Source: an uncultured Ulvibacter sp. (lineage in GTDB: Bacteria; Bacteroidota; Bacteroidia; Flavobacteriales; Flavobacteriaceae). Taken from it: 64,000 nucleotides of DNA. Positions 1 through 9,454 of this stretch are shown piece by piece (positions within the stretch are counted from its first letter, which is position 1; each line of letters begins with the position of its first letter). Location of the stretch: the NCBI GenBank assembly GCA_938083445.1, contig CALKCP010000015.1, forward strand, positions 1 through 64,000, in the 5' to 3' direction. The notes beneath the pieces are model-generated. The model was not told where the DNA came from, did not search any database, and was given only the letters and a program-made list of their open reading frames with translations. Made by a program: the position numbers and the translations under genes.

Positions 1-1491
1 TTCTTTTATATAGTCGTAGTATTTTTTATCATTTCCAGTCCATTTTAACAAACTATCCTGAAATTGTCTTGTATTGAACAACGGACGAATTGTAGGTTGC
101 ATTAAACTAAAAGAACCTTTTTTCAATTGCGCATCACCCCATGACTCTAAATAATGTGGTGCAGCCGCTACCATTTTCGAAGCCTCTGCCGTAGCATCGA
201 GTTTCGTTGCAAAAGCGAGAGACATTTCTAAGTTCGCATAGGCCTCAGAAAATTCAGTATTCATAGGAAAAGAATACAATGGATCAACACCAACTGTTAT
301 CATTCCCTTTACCGTTCCTGAAACAATACCGTTCATTACTTTAATCACATCGGCGTTAGAACCTTGGCGAACCATTCTCGGGTTTACAGCGTCCATTACC
401 ACACTAGTTTCATTGTGATTTAATGTCATTACCTGAGCAGCAACGTCTGGCAATCCTGTAATAACGACACCTTTATTTCCAGCTTTCTTTAATTGTATTT
501 TCGCATTAGAAACAGCTGTTTGAATATCCTGAGATAATTCTGAAACACTTCCATTACCCGTTAGGGCAGCAACAATTTTCTTTTGTTCTGAAGGAGTTAC
601 CGGTACACGCTTGTCGGCATTAGCACCAGAAAGTGTCATGTTTGATTCAAACTGAATATGTCGCGACATTTTACCTTGCTTCGGCACACGACCTTTTGCA
701 TAGGCAGCATCATAACCACCACCTTGCCAATCCCCTAAGAAATCGGCTCCAACCGAAACTATTAGTTCGGCTTTTGAGAAGTCATAATCAGCCAACGCCC
801 TTGTTCCATATGTATTTTGGAAAGCGTCTAGCGCCTCCGATGAAGAGACTGTATCATAAATGACGTGACGAACATTTGAATATTTTGAAGTAAATTCTTT
901 AATTAATTTTGAAGTTGATGGACTTGCAAATGTTTGTGTTAATAACACCACATCCTTGCCAGACATCTCATTCATTTTATCAGCAACTGCTGTGTCAAAA
1001 TCTGACCATGACACTTCCTGACCATCAACACGTGGGTCTGTCAATCTGTTTGCATCATAAAGTGACAACACAGAAGCATGTACCCTAGCGTTTACACTAC
1101 CGTTATTAAGTGCAAGATCATTTCGCTCAATTTTTATTGGACGACCTTCTCTTGTCTTTACAAGTATGTTTGCAAAATCAAACCCATCTGCAATGGTCGA
1201 TGCGTAATAATTTGCAACCCCAGGAACAATTTCGTCTGGAGCTACAACATAAGGAATAGATTTAACTACGGGTCCCTCGCAAGCAGCTAGCGAAGCAGCG
1301 GCCGTTGTGAAACCTACGTATTTTAAGAAATCACGACGCGTGGTTGATGAAGCTTCAAGAGTCTCCTTATCGCCCAAAAATTCATCTGTAGGAATGCTTT
1401 CTACAAATTCATTTTGTTGCAACGTCTCAACAATAGAGCTATTTTCGTTTAGCTCTTCAACACTTTTCCAGTATTTCTTGTTTGATGCCAT
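1..1491 (-). CDS. actB: Alternative complex III ActB-like molybdopterin oxidoreductase/Fe-S subunit, N-terminal part (C-terminus runs off the left edge)
   Basis: Minus-strand reading frame open from ATG at 1491 to the window edge. N-terminus reads MASNKKYWKSVEEL...SSTTRRDFLKYVGFTTAAAASLAAC (Tat-like RR motif), followed by a molybdopterin-oxidoreductase-like body. Adjacent to actA. Confidence 0.85.
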   Translation of the reverse strand, partial: MASNKKYWKSVEELNENSSIVETLQQNEFVESIPTDEFLGDKETLEASSTTRRDFLKYVGFTTAAASLAACEGPVVKSIPYVVAPDEIVPGVANYYASTIADGFDFANILVKTREGRPIKIERNDLALNNGSVNARVHASVLSLYDANRLTDPRVDGQEVSWSDFDTAVADKMNEMSGKDVVLLTQTFASPSTSKLIKEFTSKYSNVRHVIYDTVSSSEALDAFQNTYGTRALADYDFSKAELIVSVGADFLGDWQGGGYDAAYAKGRVPKQGKMSRHIQFESNMTLSGANADKRVPVTPSEQKKIVAALTGNGSVSELSQDIQTAVSNAKIQLKKAGNKGVVITGLPDVAAQVMTLNHNETSVVMDAVNPRMVRQGSNADVIKVMNGIVSGTVKGMITVGVDPLYSFPMNTEFSEAYANLEMSLAFATKLDATAEASKMVAAAPHYLESWGDAQLKKGSFSLMQPTIRPLFNTRQFQDSLLKWTGNDKKYYDYIKE

Positions 1492-1518
1492 ATTGCTTAT
1501 TGTAATTATCTTTAATTC

Positions 1519-2793
1519 TTAATAGTGACACTTACCACATTCCAATCCACCCATTTGAGCAATTGTTAACTTGTCGACTCCGTATTTTTTTGAAAGTTCT
1601 TTGTGAATTTTCGCATAATACTCATTTCCTTTTAAATCAACATTTGTTTCTCTATGACAGTCGATACACCAACCCATCGTAAGTGGAGAAAACTGATACA
1701 TAATTTCCATTTCTTCAACAGGTCCGTGACATTTTTGACACTCTACCCCAGCAACAGTAACATGCTGTGAATGATTAAAATATGCAAAGTCTGGTAAGTT
1801 GTGAATACGAGTCCATTTCACAGGCTCCGTTTCACCGGTATATGCTTGGTTTTCCTCATCCCAACCAACTGCTTTATAAAGCTTCTTTATTTCAGCTGTA
1901 TAAAACTCTTTGGTGTAACCCATCTCAAGGTCTTCTTCGCCATTGTAATCAGCAATATTCTTGTGACAGTTCATACATACATTCAAAGATGGTATCCCAG
2001 AATGCTTGCTTTTTCGAGCTGAGCTATGACAAAATTTACAGTCAATTTTGTTATCTCCTGCGTGTATTTTATGCGAATAATGTATTGGCTGAACAGGAGC
2101 GTATCCTTGATCAATTCCTACCTGCATTAAAAATCCATATGCAAAATAAGCAGACCCCAACAACATGAGGATACAACTTACTAAAACCAAAAATTGATTT
2201 TGGGCAAATGCTTTCCAAATCGATGTTTTCTTCTCTTTTACTGGATACTCTACTCCGTTTGCTGAAGCGATTTTCTTTAGAGTTGCAGTCACCAAATACA
2301 GCATAACAACCAACAACAAGAACACCAATGCTAGGGCGCTAAGGATGATGCTATTTGAAACACCGCTATCCTGTCCTCCTGAACCTCCAGTCGCCGTAAC
2401 AGCAGCTACAACAGGTACCGGTTTTGGCTCACTTGTATATGCCAAAATATTGTCTATGTCGCCATTTGATAATGCCGGAAAAGAAGTCATTACAGACTTA
2501 TTGTATTCAGCAAACAATGCGACAGCTTTTGAGTCTCCAGATTTGATTAAACCTTGACTGTTCTTGATCCACTTATACAACCACTCAGTGTCGTATTTCT
2601 CAGCCACTCCTCTTAGCGCTGGTCCGGTAGCTTTTTTGTCTAGTTTATGACAGGCTGCGCAATTTGCATTAAATAATGCCTTCCCTGCAACTGGATCTGC
2701 TTGTCCAAAAATGGTAGTTGAAAAAGTTAGCATTAAAGCCAACAAAAGAAATGACAATTGTGAGGGAGGAATACGGAAATTGACCTTTTTCAT
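1519..2793 (-). CDS. actA: Alternative complex III ActA-like multiheme cytochrome c (N-terminal monoheme domain plus C-terminal pentaheme domain)
   Basis: Six CXXCH motifs (CAACH, CKFCH, CMNCH, CQKCH, CIDCH, CGKCH), two hydrophobic helices between heme 1 and hemes 2-6, located directly upstream of actB. Confidence 0.88.
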   Translation of the reverse strand: MKKVNFRIPPSQLSFLLLALMLTFSTTIFGQADPVAGKALFNANCAACHKLDKKATGPALRGVAEKYDTEWLYKWIKNSQGLIKSGDSKAVALFAEYNKSVMTSFPALSNGDIDNILAYTSEPKPVPVVAAVTATGGSGGQDSGVSNSIILSALALVFLLLVVMLYLVTATLKKIASANGVEYPVKEKKTSIWKAFAQNQFLVLVSCILMLLGSAYFAYGFLMQVGIDQGYAPVQPIHYSHKIHAGDNKIDCKFCHSSARKSKHSGIPSLNVCMNCHKNIADYNGEEDLEMGYTKEFYTAEIKKLYKAVGWDEENQAYTGETEPVKWTRIHNLPDFAYFNHSQHVTVAGVECQKCHGPVEEMEIMYQFSPLTMGWCIDCHRETNVDLKGNEYYAKIHKELSKKYGVDKLTIAQMGGLECGKCHY

Positions 2794-2887
2794 ACTAATG
2801 GTTAAATTATTGTCAAAAATTTGGCATGTAATTAGATAGTAATTCTTGATCTAGACTATTGTAACTTACTTGCTATAAATAACGGTG

Positions 2888-2895
2888 CAAAAATA
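2888..2895 (-). promoter_or_regulatory. Putative Bacteroidota -7 element (TATTTTTG) upstream of actA
   Basis: Reverse complement reads TATTTTTGCACCG, matching the TAnnTTTG consensus; about 100 nt upstream of the actA start. No clear -33 element. Confidence 0.45.
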
Positions 2896-3019
2896 CATCT
2901 TTCAGTCGATTTGTAAAATGCAATTATTATGTAAATTATCAATTTATAACTGTTCTAAATAATAAAATTGCACCAGCAAATACTATTATAAATTATATTT
3001 GTACTCAGGATCTAAATTT

Positions 3020-3406
3020 ATGAAAATTCAAACACACATTAAGACTTTTACAATCAGTATTTTAATCTTCATTTTCTCTGAAGCTATCGTTGCGCAGTCG
3101 GCCACAGTCACAATAAATGAAGATGCAAAAATCACTCGTTTATTAGAACTTAAAAAGGAATTAGAAAAAGAAAATGAACTAGCCGACGGTTATACAATTC
3201 AACTTCACTACGGTGAACTTTCAAAAGCAAATGAGGTTCTAAAAGAATATAAAAACAAGCACGATACGTGGCCAGCTTCAATTGAATATGAGACTCCTAA
3301 CTACAAAGTTTGGGTAGGAAGTTTTAGCTCCAGATTAGAGGCAGATAGAGCTTTATTAGAAGTACAACTCACCTTCGACGCGGCTTTCATTTTGAAGCGT
3401 AAATAA
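3020..3406 (+). CDS. Secreted SPOR-domain protein
   Basis: Signal peptide (MKIQTHIKTFTISILIFIFSEAIVAQ) and a C-terminal SPOR-like repeat (YTIQLHYGELSKANEVLKEYK...YKVWVGSFSSRLEADRALLEVQ). Start moved from 2999 (TTG) to ATG 3020 because a TATATTTG -7 element lies at 2994-3001. Confidence 0.8.
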   Translation: MKIQTHIKTFTISILIFIFSEAIVAQSATVTINEDAKITRLLELKKELEKENELADGYTIQLHYGELSKANEVLKEYKNKHDTWPASIEYETPNYKVWVGSFSSRLEADRALLEVQLTFDAAFILKRK

Positions 3407-3442
3407 TAAAAAAGGAGAGAGAATAAGAAATTCTTCAAAAAC

Positions 3443-3640
3443 TTATAGTAGAGCACTCCTAAATTTCTCCATCTTCAAAATATAGTATCCTCTTGGCAAG
3501 GTTTTACTTCCTGAGGTTTCTAAGTGTGCATTTTTCTCGAAAATGAATCTCTCTTGGACATCATAAACAGCAATCTTTTTTATGAAAAAATACGTAATGA
3601 CACGCCCATATTGAAAAGTTGTATTTACATTAAGAGTAAA
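3443..3640 (-). pseudogene. Degenerate orphan T9SS type A C-terminal sorting domain
   Basis: Minus-strand translation FTLNVNTTFQYGRVITYFFIKKIAVYDVQERFIFEKNAHLETSGSKTLPRGYYILKMEKFRSALL*, preceded by an in-frame TGA and with no upstream catalytic domain. It resembles the T9SS CTD pattern (xIxVYDxxGRxVFExN...LxxGxYIxKI). Confidence 0.6.
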
Positions 3641-3723
3641 TCATACTTCCTTTGATTGATTTTTTTAGTCTCTAAAAAGCAAACCCTGATAAAGTTACTT
3701 TCAGAAAAACCTACGGCAATCAA

Positions 3724-3757
3724 AAAGGCCGTCTAAACTAATTTTTAGACGGCCTTT
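3724..3757 (-). terminator. Intrinsic terminator downstream of infB
   Basis: 14-bp perfect stem AAAGGCCGTCTAAA/TTTAGACGGCCTTT with T-rich flank, immediately 3' of the infB stop. Confidence 0.85.
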
Positions 3758-3782
3758 GTTTCTTTAAAAGATAACGTATCTG

Positions 3783-6611
3783 TTATTTCAACTTCTTCTT
3801 AACAGCAACTTCATGGAATCCTTCAATAATATCTCCTTCCATTATGTCGTTGTAATTCTTAACTTGAATACCACAATCGTAGCCTTTCGCTACTTCTTTG
3901 GCGTCATCCTTAAAACGTTTTAATGATGAAAGCTCCCCAGTAAATATGACTACCCCTTCACGTATAAGTCGAATGCCTGAACTTTTTATAATTTTTCCAG
4001 TTAATACCATACAACCTGCAATAGTACCCACTTTTGAAATCTTGAATGTTTCTCGGATTTCCGCAGTACCCGTGATTTCTTCTTTCATCGTAGGAGATAA
4101 CATTCCCTCCATCGCATCCTTCAAATCGTTAATCGCCGCATAAATAATAGAATACGTTCGAATATCGATTTCTTCTTTTTCGGCTATTTGTCTCGCATTC
4201 CCCATAGGGCGAACATTAAATCCAATAATAATTGCATCAGATGCCGAAGCGAGCAATACATCACTTTCCGTTATTGGCCCAACAGCTTTGTGAATAATAT
4301 TCACTTGAATTTCTTCCGAAGAAAGTTTCTGGAAAGAATCCGTTAGTGCCTCCACCGAACCATCAACATCTCCTTTCAGGATTATATTAAGTTCTTTAAA
4401 GTCTCCAAGCGCAATACGCCTTCCTATTTCATCCAATGTTATATGTCGTTGCGTTCTTACCGATTGCTCACGTTGTAACTGTGTTCTTTTCGTCGCGACT
4501 GTTTTTGCTTCACGCTCGTCTTCAAATACGGTGAATTTATCTCCAGCCTGTGGCGCTCCATCCAAACCGAGTATGGACACAGGAATTGAAGGTCCAGCTT
4601 CCTCAACATTTTTGCCTCGCTCATCATGCATGGCTTTTACCTTACCACTGTTTTTTCCAGCCAAAACATAATCTCCTATTCGAAGTGTTCCTCCCTGCAC
4701 CAATATCGTTGAAACATACCCTCGACCTTTATCAAGAAATGCTTCTACCACGGTACCATTAGCTGTTCTATCTGGATTTGCCGTTAACTCTAATAATTCT
4801 GCTTCTAGAAGCACTTTTTCAAGTAACTCGGGCACCCCTTCTCCTGTTTTTGCTGAAATATCGTGGGACTGTATTTTACCACCCCAATCTTCCACAAGAA
4901 GGTTCATTTGAGCCAAGCCTTCTTTTATCTTTTCTGGATTTGAATCTGGCTTATCTATTTTATTTATGGCAAAAACAATAGGCACACCCGCGGCTTGCGC
5001 GTGGCTTATCGCCTCTTTGGTTTGCGGCATAATATCATCATCTGCTGCCACTACAATTATGGCTAAATCTGTTACCTGTGCACCTCTGGCACGCATAGCC
5101 GTAAAGGCTTCGTGACCTGGTGTATCAAGAAAAGCAATCTTTTGACCATCTTTTAACTCAACGCCATATGCACCAATGTGCTGTGTAATACCACCGGATT
5201 CACCGGCGATTACATTTTCTTCACGAATATAATCTAGTAAAGAGGTCTTTCCATGATCTACGTGTCCCATTACAGTAACAATAGGAGCACGAGGCTTCAA
5301 ATCTATAGGGTCATCCTCGAGTTCCTGGATTGACTCTTCAATATCTGCAGTAATAAACTCAACCTCAAATCCGAATTCATCCGCTACTATTGAAAGTGTT
5401 TCTGCATCCAGACGTTGGTTCATCGTTACCATCATCCCCAGTGACATACAAGCTGAAATAACATTATTTACGCCCACATCCATCATCGTCGCTACCTCAC
5501 TAACCGTAACAAATTCGGTTAATTTTAAAGACTTATCTGCATTTTGAATCGCAAGTTCATCTTCCGTTTTTTGACGGTGACTGTCTCTTTTATCTCTTCT
5601 ATATTTTGCACCTTTCCCCTTTGAAGACTTCCCTTGAAGTTTTTCTAAGGTTTCACGTACTTGTCTTTGTACTTCTTCTTCACTTGGCTCCTCTTTAGGA
5701 ACGGTCGTTCGCGCAGCACCTGCAGGTTTCCTCTGAGGACCTCGACTCCTGGTCTCGGGCCTACCTCTTTGCGGAGCCTCCTTACTTATGCGTCGACGTT
5801 TGCTCTTTTTATCCTTAGCGTCTCCAACTTTCGCTTCTGGCTTTTTCTTTTCGGGTTTTTTAAATTGAGCTAGATCAATTTTCTGTCCTGTAAAATTAGG
5901 CCCATTTAATTTTGTATACTTTGTTTCAACCTTTACTGCCACGCCGTCATCTTCGGCCTCTTCAACAACCACCGGCTTCTTCGTCTCTTTTTTGGCTGGA
6001 ATCTTTTTTGTGGCTTTTGCTAAGGCAGCATCTACCTTCACTTCAACTTTTGGCGCTTCAACCTTTGGGGTTTCAACCTTTGGAGCTTCAACCTTGTCTT
6101 CTTTTTCGACACTTTTAGCCTTCGGCTTTTCTATTTCAGCTTCAACCACTTGCTCTTCAATCTTCTCTTCCTCTATCTCCGCAACTTTTGTTTCGCTAAC
6201 AACAGCGACTTTTTCCTCTTTTACAGGAGGCTCAACCTTTTCAACTTTGACAGCCTTCTTATTGCCTAAATCTATCCTCCCTACTTGCTTTGTGCCAACG
6301 AGTCTTGATTCTGCCTTGATTAATGCGGGTGCTTTTCTTTTCTGCCTCTCTTCAATTTCACGCTCGCGCTCAAGACGTAATTCTTCTTTCTCTTTGCGTT
6401 TCTCCTCTCCTACTTCTTTCGATTGGACTTTTTTGCTTTTATCCGTTTGAAATTCTTCAAACAACACCTGGTACTCACCATCCGAAATTTTAGTCGTAGG
6501 GCGCGCTTCGATATCATGCCCCTTGGAACTTAAAAATTCCACGGCACGATCGAGTGAGATATTAAACTCACGCAATACCTTGTTTAGCCTTATCTTTTTT
6601 ACTTCAGCCAT
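3783..6611 (-). CDS. infB: Translation initiation factor IF-2
   Basis: G-domain motifs [26 protein letters not shown]; long charged N-terminus; downstream of nusA. Confidence 0.98.
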   Translation of the reverse strand: MAEVKKIRLNKVLREFNISLDRAVEFLSSKGHDIEARPTTKISDGEYQVLFEEFQTDKSKKVQSKEVGEEKRKEKEELRLEREREIEERQKRKAPALIKAESRLVGTKQVGRIDLGNKKAVKVEKVEPPVKEEKVAVVSETKVAEIEEEKIEEQVVEAEIEKPKAKSVEKEDKVEAPKVETPKVEAPKVEVKVDAALAKATKKIPAKKETKKPVVVEEAEDDGVAVKVETKYTKLNGPNFTGQKIDLAQFKKPEKKKPEAKVGDAKDKKSKRRRISKEAPQRGRPETRSRGPQRKPAGAARTTVPKEEPSEEEVQRQVRETLEKLQGKSSKGKGAKYRRDKRDSHRQKTEDELAIQNADKSLKLTEFVTVSEVATMMDVGVNNVISACMSLGMMVTMNQRLDAETLSIVADEFGFEVEFITADIEESIQELEDDPIDLKPRAPIVTVMGHVDHGKTSLLDYIREENVIAGESGGITQHIGAYGVELKDGQKIAFLDTPGHEAFTAMRARGAQVTDLAIIVVAADDDIMPQTKEAISHAQAAGVPIVFAINKIDKPDSNPEKIKEGLAQMNLLVEDWGGKIQSHDISAKTGEGVPELLEKVLLEAELLELTANPDRTANGTVVEAFLDKGRGYVSTILVQGGTLRIGDYVLAGKNSGKVKAMHDERGKNVEEAGPSIPVSILGLDGAPQAGDKFTVFEDEREAKTVATKRTQLQREQSVRTQRHITLDEIGRRIALGDFKELNIILKGDVDGSVEALTDSFQKLSSEEIQVNIIHKAVGPITESDVLLASASDAIIIGFNVRPMGNARQIAEKEEIDIRTYSIIYAAINDLKDAMEGMLSPTMKEEITGTAEIRETFKISKVGTIAGCMVLTGKIIKSSGIRLIREGVVIFTGELSSLKRFKDDAKEVAKGYDCGIQVKNYNDIMEGDIIEGFHEVAVKKKLK
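6042..6095 (-). repeat. Short tandem repeat (15-bp unit, about 3.5 copies) in the infB N-terminal linker
   Basis: Plus strand TTCAACTTTTGGCGC-TTCAACCTTTGGGGT-TTCAACCTTTGGAGC-TTCAACCTT, encoding [19 protein letters not shown]. Confidence 0.75.
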
Positions 6612-6669
6612 ATAAATACTTTCTGCTGTTTTTGAATTTATTTTTTTTTAAAAGTAGTTAAACTTTCAA

Positions 6670-7902
6670 TTACTCTTCAAATTCTTCTTTTAATATATTT
6701 ATCACTTCCTGAATTGTCTCCTCTTCAAGATCTGTTCGTGACACTAAATCCTTTAAATCATATTCCAATACGCTCTTGGCCGTATCCAATCCAATCTTAT
6801 GAAATTCCTGAATTATCCAGCTTTCAATTTCATCTGAAAATTCACTCAATTCAACATCTTCTTCAGCCCCTTCTCTTAACACATCGATTTCATATCCAGT
6901 AAGCTGACCGGCCAACCTAATATTATGACCTCCACGCCCTATTGCCTTACTAACCTCTTCAGGACGCAAGATAACCTCAGCACGTTTCGTGTCCTCGTTG
7001 ATTTTAATTGAGGTCACTTTTGCTGGACTTAAGGCTCTTGTTATAAACAATGGCAAGTTGTTTGTATAATTTATAACATCAATATTCTCATTCCCTAATT
7101 CACGAACAATACCGTGTATACGAGAACCTTTCATACCAACACAAGCTCCTACAGGATCAATTCTATCATCATAAGAGTCTACAGCGACTTTCGCTTTTTC
7201 TCCTGGAATACGAACTACTTTTTTAACCGTAATTAACCCGTCAAAAACCTCAGGGATTTCCTGTTCAAAAAGCTTCTCTAAAAATACGGGTGCAGCTCGC
7301 GACATTATTATCGTTGGCTTATTCCCTTTTAATTCAACACTTTCAATAATACCTCTTACGTTATCTCCTTTTCTGAAAAAATCTGAAGGAATTTGTCTTT
7401 CCTTTGGAAGAATTAGCTCGTTTCCATCGTCATCCAACAAAATTACTGCACGGTGCCGAATATGATGCACCTCAGCCGTATATATCTCACCCTCAAGTTC
7501 CTTAAAGTGCTTGTAGATATTTGTGTTGTCGTGTTCGTGAATCTTTGAAATTAAGTTTTGACGTAATGCTAAAATGGATCGTCTACCAAGATCGATAAGC
7601 TTTACTTCTTGTGAAACGTCTTCCCCGATTTCAAAATCCGGTTCAACTTTTTGAGCATCACTCAGTGAAATCTCTTCATTTTCATCTTCCACTTCATTAT
7701 CGGCTACAACAATTCTATTTCTCCATATCTCTAAATCTCCCTTGTCTGGATTTATGATAATGTCAAAATTATCATCACTCCCATATTTCTTCTTAAGAGC
7801 ATTTCTAAATACATCCTCCAGTATCGCCATGAGCGTTACTCTATCAATTAGCTTATCGTCTTTAAATTCTGAAAACGATTCAATTAATGCTAAATTTTCC
7901 AT
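6670..7902 (-). CDS. nusA: Transcription termination/antitermination factor NusA
   Basis: Full-length NusA-like protein with S1 and KH regions (VGACVGMKGSRIHGIVRELGNENIDVI; AIGRGGHNIRLAGQLTGYEIDVL); between rimP and infB. Confidence 0.97.
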   Translation of the reverse strand: MENLALIESFSEFKDDKLIDRVTLMAILEDVFRNALKKKYGSDDNFDIIINPDKGDLEIWRNRIVVADNEVEDENEEISLSDAQKVEPDFEIGEDVSQEVKLIDLGRRSILALRQNLISKIHEHDNTNIYKHFKELEGEIYTAEVHHIRHRAVILLDDDGNELILPKERQIPSDFFRKGDNVRGIIESVELKGNKPTIIMSRAAPVFLEKLFEQEIPEVFDGLITVKKVVRIPGEKAKVAVDSYDDRIDPVGACVGMKGSRIHGIVRELGNENIDVINYTNNLPLFITRALSPAKVTSIKINEDTKRAEVILRPEEVSKAIGRGGHNIRLAGQLTGYEIDVLREGAEEDVELSEFSDEIESWIIQEFHKIGLDTAKSVLEYDLKDLVSRTDLEEETIQEVINILKEEFEE

Positions 7903-7908
7903 ATATTA

Positions 7909-8376
7909 TTAATTAAATTTTACCACTACTTTTGCTTCGATAATATGCTCAAATGAAAGCTCAGCTTTCTTCTGTACAGTCACTTTTCCTTTTCCAATAG
8001 GTTTTGGCTCTCGGGCCTTCCAAACTAGTGTTATCCCCGTATCATTTGCCTTTGTCAATTCACCTTCAAAAGTCAAATCATCACTGGTTTTAACTTTTAT
8101 AGTCCTCCCTATATTCTTGTGAAACTGTCTAGGAATCTTCAAACCTTCGGAAACCCCTGCAGACATAACTTCCAATGAAAAATCGACCTCTTCTCGATCT
8201 AAATTATTCTCTACAGCACGGCTCACAGCAATACAATCTTCAACTGTAATGCCTAAATCACCGTCAAGCACTACTTTTATTTTATGATCTTGAGATATTG
8301 ACAAATCGATTAAAAACAACGACTTATTTTCTTCTAACACCTCATTCAGTAGTTCTGCTACTTTGGCTTGCATCAT
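7909..8376 (-). CDS. rimP: Ribosome maturation factor RimP
   Basis: 155 aa RimP-like protein (VSRAVENNLDREEVDFSLEVMSAGVSEGLKIPRQFHKNIGRTIKVKT); rimP-nusA-infB order. Confidence 0.95.
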   Translation of the reverse strand: MMQAKVAELLNEVLEENKSLFLIDLSISQDHKIKVVLDGDLGITVEDCIAVSRAVENNLDREEVDFSLEVMSAGVSEGLKIPRQFHKNIGRTIKVKTSDDLTFEGELTKANDTGITLVWKAREPKPIGKGKVTVQKKAELSFEHIIEAKVVVKFN

Positions 8377-8390
8377 TTTTTACTATAAAA

Positions 8391-8413
8391 AGAGGGGACT
8401 TTATGTCCCCTCT
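8391..8413 (-). promoter_or_regulatory. Terminator-like hairpin in the rimP-nusA-infB leader
   Basis: Perfect 9-bp stem AGAGGGGAC/GTCCCCTCT with 5-nt loop. On the minus strand it is followed by a short T-run and then the rimP ATG about 14 nt later. Confidence 0.65.
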
Positions 8414-8436
8414 AATTGTTATTATCTTAATTGCTG

Positions 8437-8444
8437 CAAAGATA
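8437..8444 (-). promoter_or_regulatory. Putative -7 element (TATCTTTG) for rimP-nusA-infB
   Basis: Reverse complement TATCTTTGCAGC matches TAnnTTTG; about 60 nt upstream of the rimP ATG. Confidence 0.55.
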
Positions 8445-8530
8445 CCAATTTTTTTAACATTAAAAAAAACCTTCTCTGTCATTTTATTTTTGTACATTAA
8501 TCTTAGATTAGGAACCATAAACCCAGTAAA

Positions 8531-9352
8531 ATGAAAAAAATATTAGTCCCAACCGATTTCTCGCCACAAGCTGAAAATGCACTGAAGGTTGCTGCTCAAT
8601 TGGCTCTAAAACACGGCAGTGAAATTTACCTACTACACTCCCTTGAAATGCCACTTAGTATTGGTGGATCTGGCAACAACAGTAGTTTACCAGAATCCTT
8701 ATATTTTATTAAACTTGCTGAAAAGAAATTTTCTAAAATTCTCGAAAACACCTATTTACAAGAAATAAATATCCATGAAGCAATTGGTCACAATGAAATC
8801 TATAAAGACATACTTGCAACTGTAGAAAGCAATGAAATAGATTTAGTAATCATGGGCTCTCATGGAGCTAGCGGCTTTAAAGAAATGTTTATCGGGAGCA
8901 ATACAGAAAAAGTTGTGAGAACCTCTTCAATCCCAGTCTTGGTGATTAAAAATGAACATGATGTATTTGAAATAAATGATTTTGTTTTCGCATCCGATTT
9001 CTTAGATGAATGCAAACCGAGTTTCATTGAAGCACAAAAATTTGCGCAAAGTGTTCAGGCAAAAATGCACCTACTCTTTGTAAATACTCCCCGGGAGTTT
9101 CAAACAACAACACAAGCAAATGCAACTATTTCGAAATTCATAGCCGACATAGAAACAAAAGATTTTACAGTTAACATTTACAATGACACCTCCATTGAAC
9201 GGGGTGTTTTACAATTTGCAAAAGACACAAACGCTCAGCTTATAGGCATGAGCACGCATGGTCGAAAAGGCCTTTCTCATTTTTTTAATGGAAGTGTTAG
9301 TGAAGATCTGGTAAATCATGCCAATATGCCCGTCATCACATTCAAGATTTAA
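8531..9352 (+). CDS. Tandem universal stress protein (UspA family)
   Basis: Two Usp domains with MGSHGASGFKEMFIGSNTEKVV and MSTHGRKGLSHFFNGSVSEDLV nucleotide-binding motifs. TATTTTTG -7 element at 8485-8492. Confidence 0.92.
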   Translation: MKKILVPTDFSPQAENALKVAAQLALKHGSEIYLLHSLEMPLSIGGSGNNSSLPESLYFIKLAEKKFSKILENTYLQEINIHEAIGHNEIYKDILATVESNEIDLVIMGSHGASGFKEMFIGSNTEKVVRTSSIPVLVIKNEHDVFEINDFVFASDFLDECKPSFIEAQKFAQSVQAKMHLLFVNTPREFQTTTQANATISKFIADIETKDFTVNIYNDTSIERGVLQFAKDTNAQLIGMSTHGRKGLSHFFNGSVSEDLVNHANMPVITFKI

Positions 9353-9454
9353 TGTGCCTTAATGGTCATTATACTTAGGCGCACCTAAAAGGCAACGCAT
9401 AAAAGTTTGCGGCAAAATCGGCACTCTTTCAATAGGCCCTTCATCGCGAAACCT

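Noticed and set aside
633-1522. Plus-strand ORFs 633-863, 1078-1290 and 1307-1522
   Set aside because: Antisense to the actB reading frame, which is open across the region and has clear protein features.
1782-2557. Plus-strand ORFs over actA
   Set aside because: Antisense to a multiheme cytochrome with six CXXCH motifs.
5661-6450. Plus-strand ORFs 5661-5873, 5912-6118 and 5992-6450 (e.g. [24 protein letters not shown]...)
   Set aside because: Antisense to the low-complexity Lys/Glu/Val linker of infB. Composition is the mirror of the repeat and no independent coding evidence exists.
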